DNA of 64,000 nucleotides from Spirosoma radiotolerans (GTDB taxonomy: Bacteria; Bacteroidota; Bacteroidia; Cytophagales; Spirosomataceae). Location of the stretch: contig NZ_CP010429.1 in NCBI RefSeq assembly GCF_000974425.1, forward strand, positions 1,550,001 through 1,614,000, written 5' to 3'. Below, one piece after another: positions 32,743 to 41,759 of this stretch. The translations under genes and the position numbers were made by a program. A model generated the notes under the pieces. That model saw only the letters and a program-made list of their open reading frames with translations, was not told the origin of the DNA and did no database searches. Each line of letters begins with the position of its first letter. Position 1 is the first letter of the stretch.

Positions 32743-34332
32743 ATGCCTAGTCAACTCCCTTTTTACGGGTGGGTGCCCTCGTGGCTTCGTGATGCCAGTG
32801 TTATCGGTTTGCTGATTTTACAAAATTTCGTTTTTGGCTTAAATACCGACATGCTGCCCGAACTGACGGGTGAACTGGGAACACTGGCCGAAACTATCAA
32901 ATTTATCATTCAGGCCAATGCCATTGGCTTCCTCTGCAGCTTGCCTCTTTATTACCGGTTTCGGAGTTTCTTCAAGAAAAAAGATCTTCTGCTGGGGGCT
33001 TTTCTGCTTCAACTGGTGTTGGCGCTGCTGGCTGGTCGAATTGCGTCTGTTCCGGGGCTGTGTCTGCTGAATTTTGGAATTGGGATCACTAAATGCCTGA
33101 TCACGCTGGACATGATTGGCCTGCTCATGGCGCGCTTTAATCCGGCAAATGACCGGGCTGTTTTCTACGGATTATACTACTCCATTGCCAAGCCGGTTGC
33201 CCTGCTTGCCGACCTCAGTCTGGCCTGGCTTATTTACCAGTACAATTGGCATTATGCGGCCTGGCTGTCCATACCGGCTATTGGGGTATCAATAGGCGTA
33301 ACGATGCTGCTTTTTCATGGGGAACGGCTATTACCGAAAGTACCTCTGTCGCAGATTGACTGGCTTGGTGCGCTGCTGCTAACGTTGAGCTGTATACTGC
33401 TTGCCTTCGTTGCCGATTTTGGCAAGTATTACGATTGGTTTAGTTCGCCTGTTATTGGCTGGGCAATGGCCGGGCTTGTGCTGGCCAGCGGGCTATTTGT
33501 GTACCGGGAACTGCATCAGGAACAACCCTACTGGAATCTTAGAATCGTTCGTGACTACCGGCAAATCCGGCTGGGTTTGATACTCATGCTGGTTCTTTGC
33601 CTGTTTTTTTATTCGTCATCCCTGGCCCGTCAATATGCTTTAAGCCTGGTGAGAGGGGAGGCCTGGTTTCTGGGTCGCCTGACGATGGTCACGCTGGTTG
33701 CCTACCTCGTCAGTTTTCCGTTATGTAGCTGGCTATTGGCCCGTCAGGTGTCCTATCGCCTGTTGTTGATGGCTGGTTTTAGCTGTTATAGTCTTTCGTA
33801 TGCCTACATCAGTATCACGATTTCACCTGCCATAGCGTTGGGGCATCTATACCTTTTTTATTTTTTACAGGGTGTCGCCTACGGCCTGATTCTGACGACA
33901 TTATCCACATTTGCTTCCACCAATATCGTTGCCGCTGACAATCCGCATCGGGCTTTTGCCAGTGTGGCTGCCCGCTCGGTTATCGGCCTGGTTACGGTTG
34001 GCTCGCTATGGGATAATGCCTTGTACCGCCGTTCGGCCATTAGTCGGAGCAGCCTTACGAACGCCCTTACCGATGAGAACAGTACTTTTCGCCAACAGGT
34101 GCAGGTGCTAACCCGCCGGTTTATGCAATCAGGACTGGATGATCAACAGGCACAGGCCGCTGCCGATCAAATCATTTCTCAAAAAGTACAGGCACAGGCC
34201 ATGCTGCTGGCCGATAAGGACTTGTTTGTAAGTATGTTGCTACTCAGTGTTTTAGTAGTACTCTGCCTGCCCTTTCTGCGTTCGCTGGAGATGCACAATC
34301 GGCATCAGGCAAATGAGTACCCGTTGGTCTGA
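32743..34332 (+). CDS. MFS transporter of the 14-helix (DHA2/EmrB-like) type
   Basis: The 529-residue inner-membrane protein has about 14 hydrophobic helices and a large hydrophilic loop (~425-480, SRSSLTNALTDENSTFRQQV) before the last helix, as in EmrB/QacA-type drug exporters. The standard motif A is poorly kept (YRFRSFFKKKDLLLGAF). It may export a small molecule. No membrane-fusion or TolC-type partner is adjacent. The start ATG 32743 (MPSQLPFYGW) is preferred to an in-frame TTG at 32713. Confidence 0.87.
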   Translation: MPSQLPFYGWVPSWLRDASVIGLLILQNFVFGLNTDMLPELTGELGTLAETIKFIIQANAIGFLCSLPLYYRFRSFFKKKDLLLGAFLLQLVLALLAGRIASVPGLCLLNFGIGITKCLITLDMIGLLMARFNPANDRAVFYGLYYSIAKPVALLADLSLAWLIYQYNWHYAAWLSIPAIGVSIGVTMLLFHGERLLPKVPLSQIDWLGALLLTLSCILLAFVADFGKYYDWFSSPVIGWAMAGLVLASGLFVYRELHQEQPYWNLRIVRDYRQIRLGLILMLVLCLFFYSSSLARQYALSLVRGEAWFLGRLTMVTLVAYLVSFPLCSWLLARQVSYRLLLMAGFSCYSLSYAYISITISPAIALGHLYLFYFLQGVAYGLILTTLSTFASTNIVAADNPHRAFASVAARSVIGLVTVGSLWDNALYRRSAISRSSLTNALTDENSTFRQQVQVLTRRFMQSGLDDQQAQAAADQIISQKVQAQAMLLADKDLFVSMLLLSVLVVLCLPFLRSLEMHNRHQANEYPLV

Positions 34333-34363
34333 CCTGTTTTCTAAGGATAGATAACAGCGTACC

Positions 34364-35269
34364 TTAAATGGAATCACTAACGGGTTCGATGAACACCTGG
34401 CGGATGCTGGGCTCAGCGGTCTGAATCGTTTGCCGAATACGGGCTACTCCCTCAATAATGTCATTGGCCGAAAGATTGGGCGTAAACGTGACCCGCTGAA
34501 TAAGCACAATATCATTGACGCCCATTTGGAACGTGAGCGTTTGTTTGGCGTTCATCACGATTGGATCGGCTTCCGTTAGCGTAACACTTTGCTGCACAAT
34601 AGCCGGGTCGGCTCCTTCACCCATCAGCAGGCTCTTACTTTCGTGGGCCAGCAACACCGCAACAACCATGAGCAGAATGCCAATGAGTATGGACGCGAGG
34701 CCATCCAGATAGGGGTTATTGAGCGCATGGCCCAGAAAAACGCCCAAAAAGGCAATAATCAGCCCCAATACATCGGAGCCGTCTTCAAACAACACCACGA
34801 AGGTAGACGGGTCTTTGCTGTCTTTAACGGCAGACCAAAAGGGCTGATTACCCCGTTGCGCATTGAACGCCTTAAAGGCCGTTACCAACGATGCGCCATC
34901 CAGCACGAGGGCAACACCAAGTACGATGTAGTTCCACTGCGGATTTTCGATAGGCTCCGGATGCTGCATGTGGGTGATGCCTTCATAAAAGGACACCCCG
35001 CCCCCTACCGCAAAAATCAGCAGCGACACAACATAAGACCAGAAATAAAGCTCGCGCCCATACCCAAAAGGCCGTTTATGGTCGGCGGGTTTCTGGCTGC
35101 GCTTGAGGCCTAACAGCAGCAGGATTTCGTTGAGGGTATCAACCAGTGAGTGAATCCCCTCCGAAACCATGGCCGAGCTACCCGTTACGCCAGCAGCCAC
35201 AAACTTGGTGAGGGCAATAGCCAGATTAGCCCCGAGGGCTGTATAAATTGCTGTTTTCGACGATGCCAT
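34364..35269 (-). CDS. Cation diffusion facilitator family metal transporter
   Basis: This 301-residue CDF protein has six transmembrane helices. The metal site residues are in MVSEGIHSLVDTLNEILLLL (Glu, His and Asp) and FEDGSDVLGLIIAFLG (Asp pair). The substrate-loop HKRPFGYGRELYFWSYV fits the SLC30A9/ZnT9-like branch. The C-terminal cytoplasmic ferredoxin-like domain runs from ~215. It exports Zn2+ or a similar divalent cation in exchange for protons. It is convergent with the MFS gene. Confidence 0.93.
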   Translation of the reverse strand: MASSKTAIYTALGANLAIALTKFVAAGVTGSSAMVSEGIHSLVDTLNEILLLLGLKRSQKPADHKRPFGYGRELYFWSYVVSLLIFAVGGGVSFYEGITHMQHPEPIENPQWNYIVLGVALVLDGASLVTAFKAFNAQRGNQPFWSAVKDSKDPSTFVVLFEDGSDVLGLIIAFLGVFLGHALNNPYLDGLASILIGILLMVVAVLLAHESKSLLMGEGADPAIVQQSVTLTEADPIVMNAKQTLTFQMGVNDIVLIQRVTFTPNLSANDIIEGVARIRQTIQTAEPSIRQVFIEPVSDSI

Positions 35270-35347
35270 ACTGGTTCAACCGGTTTGAGGAACCGTATGT
35301 TTATGTACGTCATCAGGAGGTGGTCCTTGGGCTCGAACAGTAGTTGG

Positions 35348-35968
35348 TCAGGCGCGTCGAGCGGCCATTTCGTCGGCCAGCGCGTCAGCATTCGGGTCGC
35401 CTGTCTGGCGGAGTTCGGCAATGATCGCTTTGTAGTTGGTATCGTCCCGGTTTTGGCTAAGTTTGGCCACCCCCTGTAGGCTGTCGATGGTCATGGTAAA
35501 TGCGACAAGACCCCGCATTTCTTTCCGCACATAAGCCTCGGTCATGCTCTCGACCGATACGGAACATTTCGACTTTGCCTCGTACTTATCGACTTGCTGA
35601 CGTAAAAAAGCCAGGGTTTCATCGTCTGTCAGGGTGTTTGTCCGACCAGTAACCTGCACCGAAAGGTAGTTCCAGGTAGGCACATTGACGTGGTCATACC
35701 AGGACGAGGAAATATAGCTATGAGCGCCCGAAAATATAGCCAGAGAAGGCGTATCCCGGGCCAGCAGTTTAGCTTGTGGGTTGGCTTTCGCCAAATGCCC
35801 GACCAACTGAAATTGACCGTCGGCAGTGGGCATGAGTTCAATGGGCAGGTGGGTAGCTACGGGAATTCCATCCTCGCCGGTGCTGATAAGTAATGCGAAT
35901 GAGTGGTTTCGAATGAATTGGAACAACGTATCGCGGTCGGTTTCCTGAAAGGCTTTTGGGATGTACAT
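35348..35968 (-). CDS. PaiB-like FMN-binding protein
   Basis: The 206-residue split-barrel flavin-binding protein is of the PaiB (FMN-binding negative transcriptional regulator) family. It begins MYIPKAFQETDRDTLFQFIR, continues HSFALLISTGEDGIPVATHL and IFSGAHSYISSSWYDHVNVP, and ends with KLSQNRDDTNYKAIIAEL, where KLSQN is the family motif. In Bacillus PaiB is linked to control of sporulation and protease genes, but in general it may be a flavin enzyme. It is on the same strand as the GNAT and PPOX genes, 52 nt after GNAT. Confidence 0.93.
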   Translation of the reverse strand: MYIPKAFQETDRDTLFQFIRNHSFALLISTGEDGIPVATHLPIELMPTADGQFQLVGHLAKANPQAKLLARDTPSLAIFSGAHSYISSSWYDHVNVPTWNYLSVQVTGRTNTLTDDETLAFLRQQVDKYEAKSKCSVSVESMTEAYVRKEMRGLVAFTMTIDSLQGVAKLSQNRDDTNYKAIIAELRQTGDPNADALADEMAARRA

Positions 35969-36020
35969 GGTGGTTCGTTTTACTTACTTGATTCTTACTC
36001 GGCTGGGTGTTGTTGGTTGC

Positions 36021-36515
36021 TTACAAAAAGAGAACCATTTGTTCTTCGTCGTAGTACATGTCTCCGTCTTTAAGGGCGTTCTTTTCGTAGGCAAAGGATG
36101 TAAATCCCAGTTTCTCGTACAGGCTTCTGGCGCGGTGGTTCGTCGCGATAACGGTCAGGTTAATCTGCTCAATATCCGATACTAAACGTACTCGCCGGAT
36201 GGTTTCTTCCAATAAAAGTCGCCCCAAATGCTGCCCGCTGTACTCTTCGGCTACATACATACCGAAGAGTAACCCTTTGTGTCTGAACTTCTGACGGGTC
36301 TGGCCTTCACGCTCAAAGCTTACGACACCGGCTAGTTCGTTTGTAGCGGTGATAAACCCCAGGGTGAAGTTGTCCGGCATACCGGCAGTGGGAAAAGGCG
36401 CCTTTACCTGATCGGACGGTTTGCTTCGAAAGCAATCCTGATGTCGGTGAAATCCCATCATCCGGAACGCCTGGTAGCCGTAGTTTTCTGTAGCCGTGAG
36501 TTCGACAAGCCTCAT
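36021..36515 (-). CDS. GNAT-family N-acetyltransferase
   Basis: A 164-residue acetyltransferase with the acetyl-CoA binding motif A in LLFGMYVAEEYSGQHLGRLL (Q/R-x-x-G-x-G/A type loop, here QHLGRLL) and motif B in INLTVIATNHRARSLYEKLG. It acetylates an unknown amine. Its start overlaps the stop of the PPOX-family gene by 4 nt, so the two are translationally coupled. With PaiB downstream they form a likely operon. Confidence 0.92.
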   Translation of the reverse strand: MRLVELTATENYGYQAFRMMGFHRHQDCFRSKPSDQVKAPFPTAGMPDNFTLGFITATNELAGVVSFEREGQTRQKFRHKGLLFGMYVAEEYSGQHLGRLLLEETIRRVRLVSDIEQINLTVIATNHRARSLYEKLGFTSFAYEKNALKDGDMYYDEEQMVLFL

Positions 36516-37135
36516 GACAGGTAGGTTGGTAAGGGTGTTTTCAAACTGTTTTCTGCGGGTGCCGGTGCCAGTCGTACGGTTTGCATCGGAATGACGCCCG
36601 CCCAGGTCGGTAGGTCTTCGTCTTCAGGCTCATCATTGGGACCACCCGCACGAACTTTGGCCGACGCTTCGGCCAGCGAAAAAACGAGAACGGTAGTTTT
36701 GCGCATCTCACTGGCTGTTGTGGGGCGCAGGTCATCCCAACGACCGGGAATCAGGTGATCCGTAATCAGCGCCAGGGCCTCCAAGCGTTCAGTCTCATCC
36801 GTCACTTTTTGTGCATTGGCAAAAATCGTGACGGAGCGGTAATTGACCGAGTGGTGAAATGCCGATTTCGCCAGCACCAATCCGTCCGTAAGCATAACCG
36901 AGATACAAACTGGATTTCCCTGCTCAATACTACGAATGAAATGACTCCCTACCGAACCATGTATGTATAGTTTGTCGTCTTTTCGGGCAAAGGCCGTTGG
37001 AATGGCCATCGGCTGTCCGTCAATAGAATAGCTGACGACGCAGAACAAGGCTTCGTCCAGAATGGGGTGGATGGTTGCTGCATCGTAATGAGCGCGTTTG
37101 GCCAGGCGGCTGGGTGTTGTGCGGGCGGTTTGCAT
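36512..37135 (-). CDS. Pyridoxamine 5'-phosphate oxidase-family flavoprotein
   Basis: The 207-residue split-barrel FMN-binding protein resembles NimA-type and flavin-nucleotide-binding proteins. Conserved parts are LCVVSYSIDGQPMAIPTAFA-like FCVVSYSIDGQPMAIPT, KLYIHGSVGSHFIRSI and CISVMLTDGLVLAKSAFHHS, with NYRSVTIFANAQKV after them. It may reduce or oxidise a B6 vitamer or another small molecule. It is divergent from the PLP-binding MocR regulator, a common pairing that suggests vitamin B6-linked control. Confidence 0.9.
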   Translation of the reverse strand: MQTARTTPSRLAKRAHYDAATIHPILDEALFCVVSYSIDGQPMAIPTAFARKDDKLYIHGSVGSHFIRSIEQGNPVCISVMLTDGLVLAKSAFHHSVNYRSVTIFANAQKVTDETERLEALALITDHLIPGRWDDLRPTTASEMRKTTVLVFSLAEASAKVRAGGPNDEPEDEDLPTWAGVIPMQTVRLAPAPAENSLKTPLPTYLS

Positions 37136-37190
37136 TGGTTTTCTTGCTTTTTACGGAACAAATGTCTTGCTTTAGTGGTCTATGCAAATC

Positions 37191-37221
37191 GTCCGGTTTT
37201 TATAAATTGACTAGTCCGGTT
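37191..37221. promoter_or_regulatory. Direct repeat, candidate MocR operator
   Basis: GTCCGGTT at 37191-37198 and again at 37214-37221, 23 bp apart, in the 86-nt gap between the divergent PPOX-family and MocR genes. The second copy touches the MocR start codon. MocR/PdxR regulators are known to bind direct repeats, so this is the likely operator. Confidence 0.5.
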
Positions 37222-38700
37222 ATGGTGCCTTTAAAATCCTTGATTCAACTCGACAAGGCGTCGCTACTGCCCATTTTTGTGCAACTCAGCAATCAGCTTG
37301 GGCAATTGATCCGGGTGGGTACGCTGTTGCCGGGTCAGCGGCTGCCCGGCACGCGTCAACTGGCTGATCTGCTCGCATTGAATCGACAAACGGTGGTGGC
37401 CGCTTATGACGAAGGAATGGCACAGGGCTGGCTCGAAAGTCGCCCCGGAAGTGGTACCTATGTCGCATCTCACCTCCCAGACGTAAAGCCGCAACCACTA
37501 CCGTCGGGCGATGAGCCCTTGCTGAAAAACAAGGCAACCGACGGGCAGCCGGGTTATGCCTTTGATCGGCTTGATTTTCTGGTTCGTCCTGTGATGACAA
37601 CCCAGGCTGGTCTGCACCTGGACGATGGTTTTCCTGACATTCGGCTGGCACCGATGGACGAACTGAGCCGGGCCTATCGTTCTTATTTTCGGTGGGGCAA
37701 TCCGCAGCAGCACTTCGGTTACGGGGATACCAAAGGTCATTCTTTGCTCCGTGAGCAACTGTCTATGTATTTGAACGAAACCCGTGGCCTGCAAACGACT
37801 CCCGATAATATGCTCATTACGCGGGGTAGTATCATGGGCCTGCACCTCGCCAGCCAGGTGCTGTTGCGGCCGGGCGATGTGGTCATAACGGGCGAAACGA
37901 CCTGGGCGGGCGCAACCATGAATTTTCGAAAAGCGGGTGCCATCGTACGGACCGTGCCTGTCGATGAACACGGCATTGACCTCAATAAGCTGGCAGGTTA
38001 CTGCGAGCAGCAGCCGATTCGGATGGTGTTTGTAACGCCCCACCATCATTACCCAACCACGGTAACGCTTCACCCCAGCCGGCGGGTTCGCTTGCTGCAA
38101 CTGGCTGAACAGTATGGGTTTGCCGTTCTTGAAGACGACTACGATTATGATTTTCACTACCTCAGTCGACCGATCTTGCCTTTAGCCAGCGCCGACCGTC
38201 GGGGTATGGTTGTGTATGTCGGCTCACTGACCAAATCGGTCGCACCGGCCTTCCGAATTGGCTATGTGGTAGGCCCTTCGGCGCTGATTGATGAACTGGC
38301 CCGGCTCCGGCGCATCATCGACCGGCAGGGCGACCCGATGCTCGAATTTGCCATTGGGCAGTTGTTTAAAACGGGTGATCTGAAACGCCATTTTCGGAAA
38401 ACTTTACGCACCTATCAGGCACGCAGGGATCATTTTTGTGCGCTGCTGGCCAGTGAATTACGAGATGCCATACAGTTTACCAAACCGGATGGCGGGTTGG
38501 CCGTTTGGGCGCGTTTCGACCCGGCGATTGATATGGAAGCGATGGCCGGACGGGCGGCACAGGAAGGGCTGACCTTGTCGAATGGCGTTTTTCATAATCC
38601 ACCCGGTCAGCAGCTAAACGGCACACGACTGGGCTTTGCATCGAGTTCAGAGGAAGAACTGGAACGAAGCGTTCAGGTGCTGAAAAAAGTGCTTTATTAA
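37222..38700 (+). CDS. MocR/PdxR-type GntR-family regulator with aminotransferase fold
   Basis: The 492-residue protein has an N-terminal GntR winged helix (residues ~10-80, LSNQLGQLIRVGTLLPGQRL, TRQLADLLALNRQTVVAAYD, SRPGSGTYV) and a class I aminotransferase-fold effector domain. The PLP Lys is Lys338 in VGSLTKSVAPAFRIGYV, and DDYDYDF carries the PLP-ring Asp. Such regulators sense pyridoxal phosphate or PLP-amino acid adducts. The start ATG 37222 removes a 49-residue extension that overlaps the divergent gene. It probably controls the PPOX-GNAT-PaiB genes. Confidence 0.94.
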   Translation: MVPLKSLIQLDKASLLPIFVQLSNQLGQLIRVGTLLPGQRLPGTRQLADLLALNRQTVVAAYDEGMAQGWLESRPGSGTYVASHLPDVKPQPLPSGDEPLLKNKATDGQPGYAFDRLDFLVRPVMTTQAGLHLDDGFPDIRLAPMDELSRAYRSYFRWGNPQQHFGYGDTKGHSLLREQLSMYLNETRGLQTTPDNMLITRGSIMGLHLASQVLLRPGDVVITGETTWAGATMNFRKAGAIVRTVPVDEHGIDLNKLAGYCEQQPIRMVFVTPHHHYPTTVTLHPSRRVRLLQLAEQYGFAVLEDDYDYDFHYLSRPILPLASADRRGMVVYVGSLTKSVAPAFRIGYVVGPSALIDELARLRRIIDRQGDPMLEFAIGQLFKTGDLKRHFRKTLRTYQARRDHFCALLASELRDAIQFTKPDGGLAVWARFDPAIDMEAMAGRAAQEGLTLSNGVFHNPPGQQLNGTRLGFASSSEEELERSVQVLKKVLY

Positions 38701-38712
38701 TCAAGAGGAGCA

Positions 38713-40740
38713 CTACATCTTGCTTTCCTGCGCGGCTTTAACATACGCTTCTGCATCCTCCGCCAGTAAAAAGCGTTGTTCGACCAGCTTCTGCACCGAC
38801 TTTCGGACGGCCTCTACATAGTCCTCGTGCGTTTGGTAACGTTCCTGCACCGACAAGCGCGGGTCGTTGGCCAGGAGCCGTTCGGCTTTGGTCATGTTGA
38901 ATGGAATGTATTGTCCCGATCCTTCACAGCCGTCATTTTCGCCGTATTCAGACCGGCGCAACGCCCAGCCGGTAGTGGTAGCAATGGGGACAGCCACGGG
39001 CGGCAACCGAATTCCAGCTACTTCATTCCCGTCTTTATCGACCTTCGATACAAAATTGACGTAGCTAGGTCGCCCGGCTACGCTCGTTGGAAAGGTCGTT
39101 AAAAGGCCCTGATCAAACGAGGGACCAAAGTCGAGCAGATAGCGGGTGGTGACCAGGCCCGTGTAGGTCACGCCCGGCAGGGTAGGCCAGCCAAGTGCGG
39201 CCTGCGGCACGGCCCCCGTTTGAGAACCCGGTTGGGGCACGGCCAAAGCCGCCGTTTTTGTTGACTGCCTGGGCACCTGGCTGGCCGGTGGGGCAACGCC
39301 CTTAGTCACCCAGGCGTCAAGGGCCATAAAGAGTGCCCGCAAGGTCGGTTCGGCGTTGGTTGGGTTCTGAAATTGCTGGCAGATGCCCTTGCTGGTTGCG
39401 TTGCCCGTTCCGTGCTGTGCGCCAGCGACGAGATAAAACCGGACGTTGTCTGGGTCTGGCAAATCCTGTCCCTGGCTGTCGGTATGCAACAGCGACGCGG
39501 CTTTCACCCAATATTCGTTGGATGAATTGATCTCGAAAACCTTCGGACAGGTGTTGCTGGCTGTACAGCGAGCCAGTCGGCCAGCGGTTCTTCCCGTAAG
39601 CGGGTCGGTCAGAACGGGGTAGGCGAAGGGAAAAACGCCTTCCGGGTACAGGTGATTCTGCCGGTTTCGCTCCGTCCGCGATGGTTGCGCGAAGCGGTAG
39701 TTGAGGGCGATGCCACTCGCCCCGCCAAGCCAGTTTTCGATGCCATCCAGTACCCGTCGGTTCTGCTCATCGGCATTGAAACCCAGTGTCTGAAAATCAT
39801 TGACGTAGCGGGCAGGTTGTGAAACCGAATATGAAAAGGTGTACTGGATGTCGTTGGCCAGCGGATTCCGATTGCCAAAATCATCGGTGGTTGCGTACCG
39901 TAGAAAGGAGACAAAGTCGCGGGTAGCGGCAAAGCCTATCCCGGCCACAACGGGGTTTTTGGCCGTGTAGTGGAATTCATAAATGGCACTTTGGCGGAAA
40001 GAGGTTCCGGCTGGTAACAGCCGTATCGTTTTATCGTTGGTGTATTCCCAGCCATTGGCCGGAATAACGCTGGGCGCATCACCTAAACGATCGCGTACCG
40101 TAAGTGTCGCTTTCGATTGATCCAGCGTGGCGGCCGGATAAGCAAGTGAGTAGGATAATGACGTAGCGTTGTCGAACGAGATGTATTCGTAGGACGGTCC
40201 CGTAATGGACGACCCGTCGGCGTTTTGGGCAACGGGAACGCTGATGGTCAGATTGTTATTGGCCGGTGGGGCCGAGCAGTCCCAGCCATTCAAGGCCAGG
40301 GTGTAGCCCTTATTCATCAGGAAGCCTTCGCCGGCCTGGGCTGCGGTGGTTGGGTCGTTGCCGCCACTGCTTTTGTTGAACCCGCCAACGAGCTTGCCAC
40401 CCCGGTTGTTTATTTCCAGAAAGAGTTTGTGGTTGCCCTTGCTAAGGTCAATGGGTTTGAGAATGTAAATATCCATGACATACGCCACCATACCCTTTCC
40501 ATTGCGCGGTGCCAGCGCAATATCCGTAATCAGTGCATTGGGCGGGCTGGTCGGGTCTAGTTCGCCATAAGCCTTGCCCCGCAGTTTTTCGTAAGCGCCC
40601 ACGCGCCCAAATGCCTTTCCCTCAAACGTGGGCGACTGAACGCTGGTGATTTCGATACGGATAATCCGTGCCTGGGTAGGCAAGGAGAAGGCGATTGAGA
40701 GGACCAGCGAGACGAGTAAACGAGTACGTGAAAATGGCAT
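38713..40740 (-). CDS. Secreted alpha/beta-hydrolase domain-containing protein (Abhydrolase_10 type)
   Basis: The 675-residue exported protein has a signal peptide (FSRTRLLVSLVLSIAFSLPTQA). It matches the large family annotated as alpha/beta hydrolase domain-containing protein: RIIRIEITSVQSPTFEGKAF, LFLEINNRGGKLVGGFNKS, GFLMNKGYTLALNGWDC, SSNEYWVKAASLLHTDSQGQ and YLVAGAQHGTGNAT with a candidate catalytic His. Activity is unknown. A GGFN-S region could hold the nucleophile. The start is ATG 40740. It lies 56 nt after the Ada zinc-domain gene on the same strand and may be the last gene of that operon. Confidence 0.85.
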   Translation of the reverse strand: MPFSRTRLLVSLVLSIAFSLPTQARIIRIEITSVQSPTFEGKAFGRVGAYEKLRGKAYGELDPTSPPNALITDIALAPRNGKGMVAYVMDIYILKPIDLSKGNHKLFLEINNRGGKLVGGFNKSSGGNDPTTAAQAGEGFLMNKGYTLALNGWDCSAPPANNNLTISVPVAQNADGSSITGPSYEYISFDNATSLSYSLAYPAATLDQSKATLTVRDRLGDAPSVIPANGWEYTNDKTIRLLPAGTSFRQSAIYEFHYTAKNPVVAGIGFAATRDFVSFLRYATTDDFGNRNPLANDIQYTFSYSVSQPARYVNDFQTLGFNADEQNRRVLDGIENWLGGASGIALNYRFAQPSRTERNRQNHLYPEGVFPFAYPVLTDPLTGRTAGRLARCTASNTCPKVFEINSSNEYWVKAASLLHTDSQGQDLPDPDNVRFYLVAGAQHGTGNATSKGICQQFQNPTNAEPTLRALFMALDAWVTKGVAPPASQVPRQSTKTAALAVPQPGSQTGAVPQAALGWPTLPGVTYTGLVTTRYLLDFGPSFDQGLLTTFPTSVAGRPSYVNFVSKVDKDGNEVAGIRLPPVAVPIATTTGWALRRSEYGENDGCEGSGQYIPFNMTKAERLLANDPRLSVQERYQTHEDYVEAVRKSVQKLVEQRFLLAEDAEAYVKAAQESKM

Positions 40741-40796
40741 TAGCGTGTGTTTTGCCTGGTATATGGCCAAAATAAGAAGCAGATAATTGACAGCCT

Positions 40797-41057
40797 CTAC
40801 TGCTCCCGCTGCCAGGCCTTGTATTGGGCGGGCAGGCAAACCGCGCAGGGCCGGAAGCCTGCCAGAATGGCCTCGGCTTCATCGCTAAAAAAGACTCGGT
40901 TAGCAACGTTCATGCGCTTGCCTGCGCGGCAGGTCAGCAGGCCATAAATTTTGCCCGGCCGATTGCCACCCAGGCTGACCCGACCAATGCCCACAAGGGC
41001 CGATAACGTTCGTAATCTGGAAATGGGCGTTGCACCTAATTCGACATGCCGAATCAT
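40797..41057 (-). CDS. Stand-alone Ada-type metal-binding domain protein
   Basis: An 86-residue protein that corresponds to the N-terminal zinc domain of Ada (RLDCKSGKRM-like LLTCRAGKRMNVANRVFF and AGFRPCAVCLPAQYKAW). In Ada, four Cys bind zinc, and one of them takes methyl groups from DNA phosphotriesters. Here three Cys are seen (TC and PCAVC), so the fourth ligand or the methyl acceptor is not obvious. The gene overlaps the oxygenase gene by 4 nt (ATGA). A role in the alkylation response is inferred from this coupling. Confidence 0.85.
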   Translation of the reverse strand: MIRHVELGATPISRLRTLSALVGIGRVSLGGNRPGKIYGLLTCRAGKRMNVANRVFFSDEAEAILAGFRPCAVCLPAQYKAWQREQ

Positions 41058-41749
41058 GCGGCATCGTGAAAGATCAACCCAACAGTAACGCGATTGCCTT
41101 CTCTAACTTCGCTGACCCCATGCCGCATGGCCACGCGGTAATGACCTCTTGCGCTTTTGGCCGGCCTGAATTTGGTGGTAAAAAGTAAAATCTGTCCCTG
41201 TTTCGGTAGCAAAACGGTCGCCTTCGATTGCATCCGGGGGCGTTGTTCGAGCATAACAAATTCACCGCCAGCGTAGTCCTGCCCCGGTTCGTTCAGGAAT
41301 AAAACGGCCTGAAACGGGAAGTATAACGCACCATACATATCCTGATGAAGTGCGTTCCAGTCGCCGGGACCGTATGTTAAAATCAGGGGTGTTGGGCGCG
41401 TCTGTCCCGCTTCATGACAGGTTTTGAGCCATTCGTCAAGGTCAGTTGGGTAGCGTAGACTGATGCCAAGTTTCCCATGCCATTCGTTGGCTACAGGTGC
41501 GAACTCCCTGAATAACCGGTGCCGAAGAACGTCAATTAGGGGCGGCAGCGGATACGTGAAGTATTTGTACTCGCCACGGCCATAGCCATGGTTCTGCATC
41601 ACAATCGTTTTGCGGAACAGGGTTGGCGTATCGAACAGGGCGGCTACTTCCTGGCATTCATCGGACGATAGAACAGCTGGCAACAGAGCGAATCCAGTGT
41701 CGGACAGCGTGTGTCGATACAGAGGCCAATCAATATTGGTTACGTTCAT
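41054..41749 (-). CDS. 2OG-Fe(II) oxygenase, AlkB-like operon member
   Basis: The 231-residue dioxygenase is of the PF09859-type oxygenase family. The iron facial triad is His and Asp in NALHQDMYGALYFPFQAV (~135-137) and distal His in AMRHGVSEVREGNRVTV, with Arg for 2-oxoglutarate. EFVMLEQRPRMQSKA and GQILLFTTKFRPAKSARGHY are conserved in homologues. It sits between the Ada-like methyltransferase gene (10-nt gap) and the Ada zinc-domain gene (4-nt overlap). Oxidative removal of alkyl groups from DNA or RNA is therefore a reasonable inference, unproven for this family. Confidence 0.92.
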   Translation of the reverse strand: MNVTNIDWPLYRHTLSDTGFALLPAVLSSDECQEVAALFDTPTLFRKTIVMQNHGYGRGEYKYFTYPLPPLIDVLRHRLFREFAPVANEWHGKLGISLRYPTDLDEWLKTCHEAGQTRPTPLILTYGPGDWNALHQDMYGALYFPFQAVLFLNEPGQDYAGGEFVMLEQRPRMQSKATVLLPKQGQILLFTTKFRPAKSARGHYRVAMRHGVSEVREGNRVTVGLIFHDAA

Positions 41750-41759
41750 GGTTTACAGC

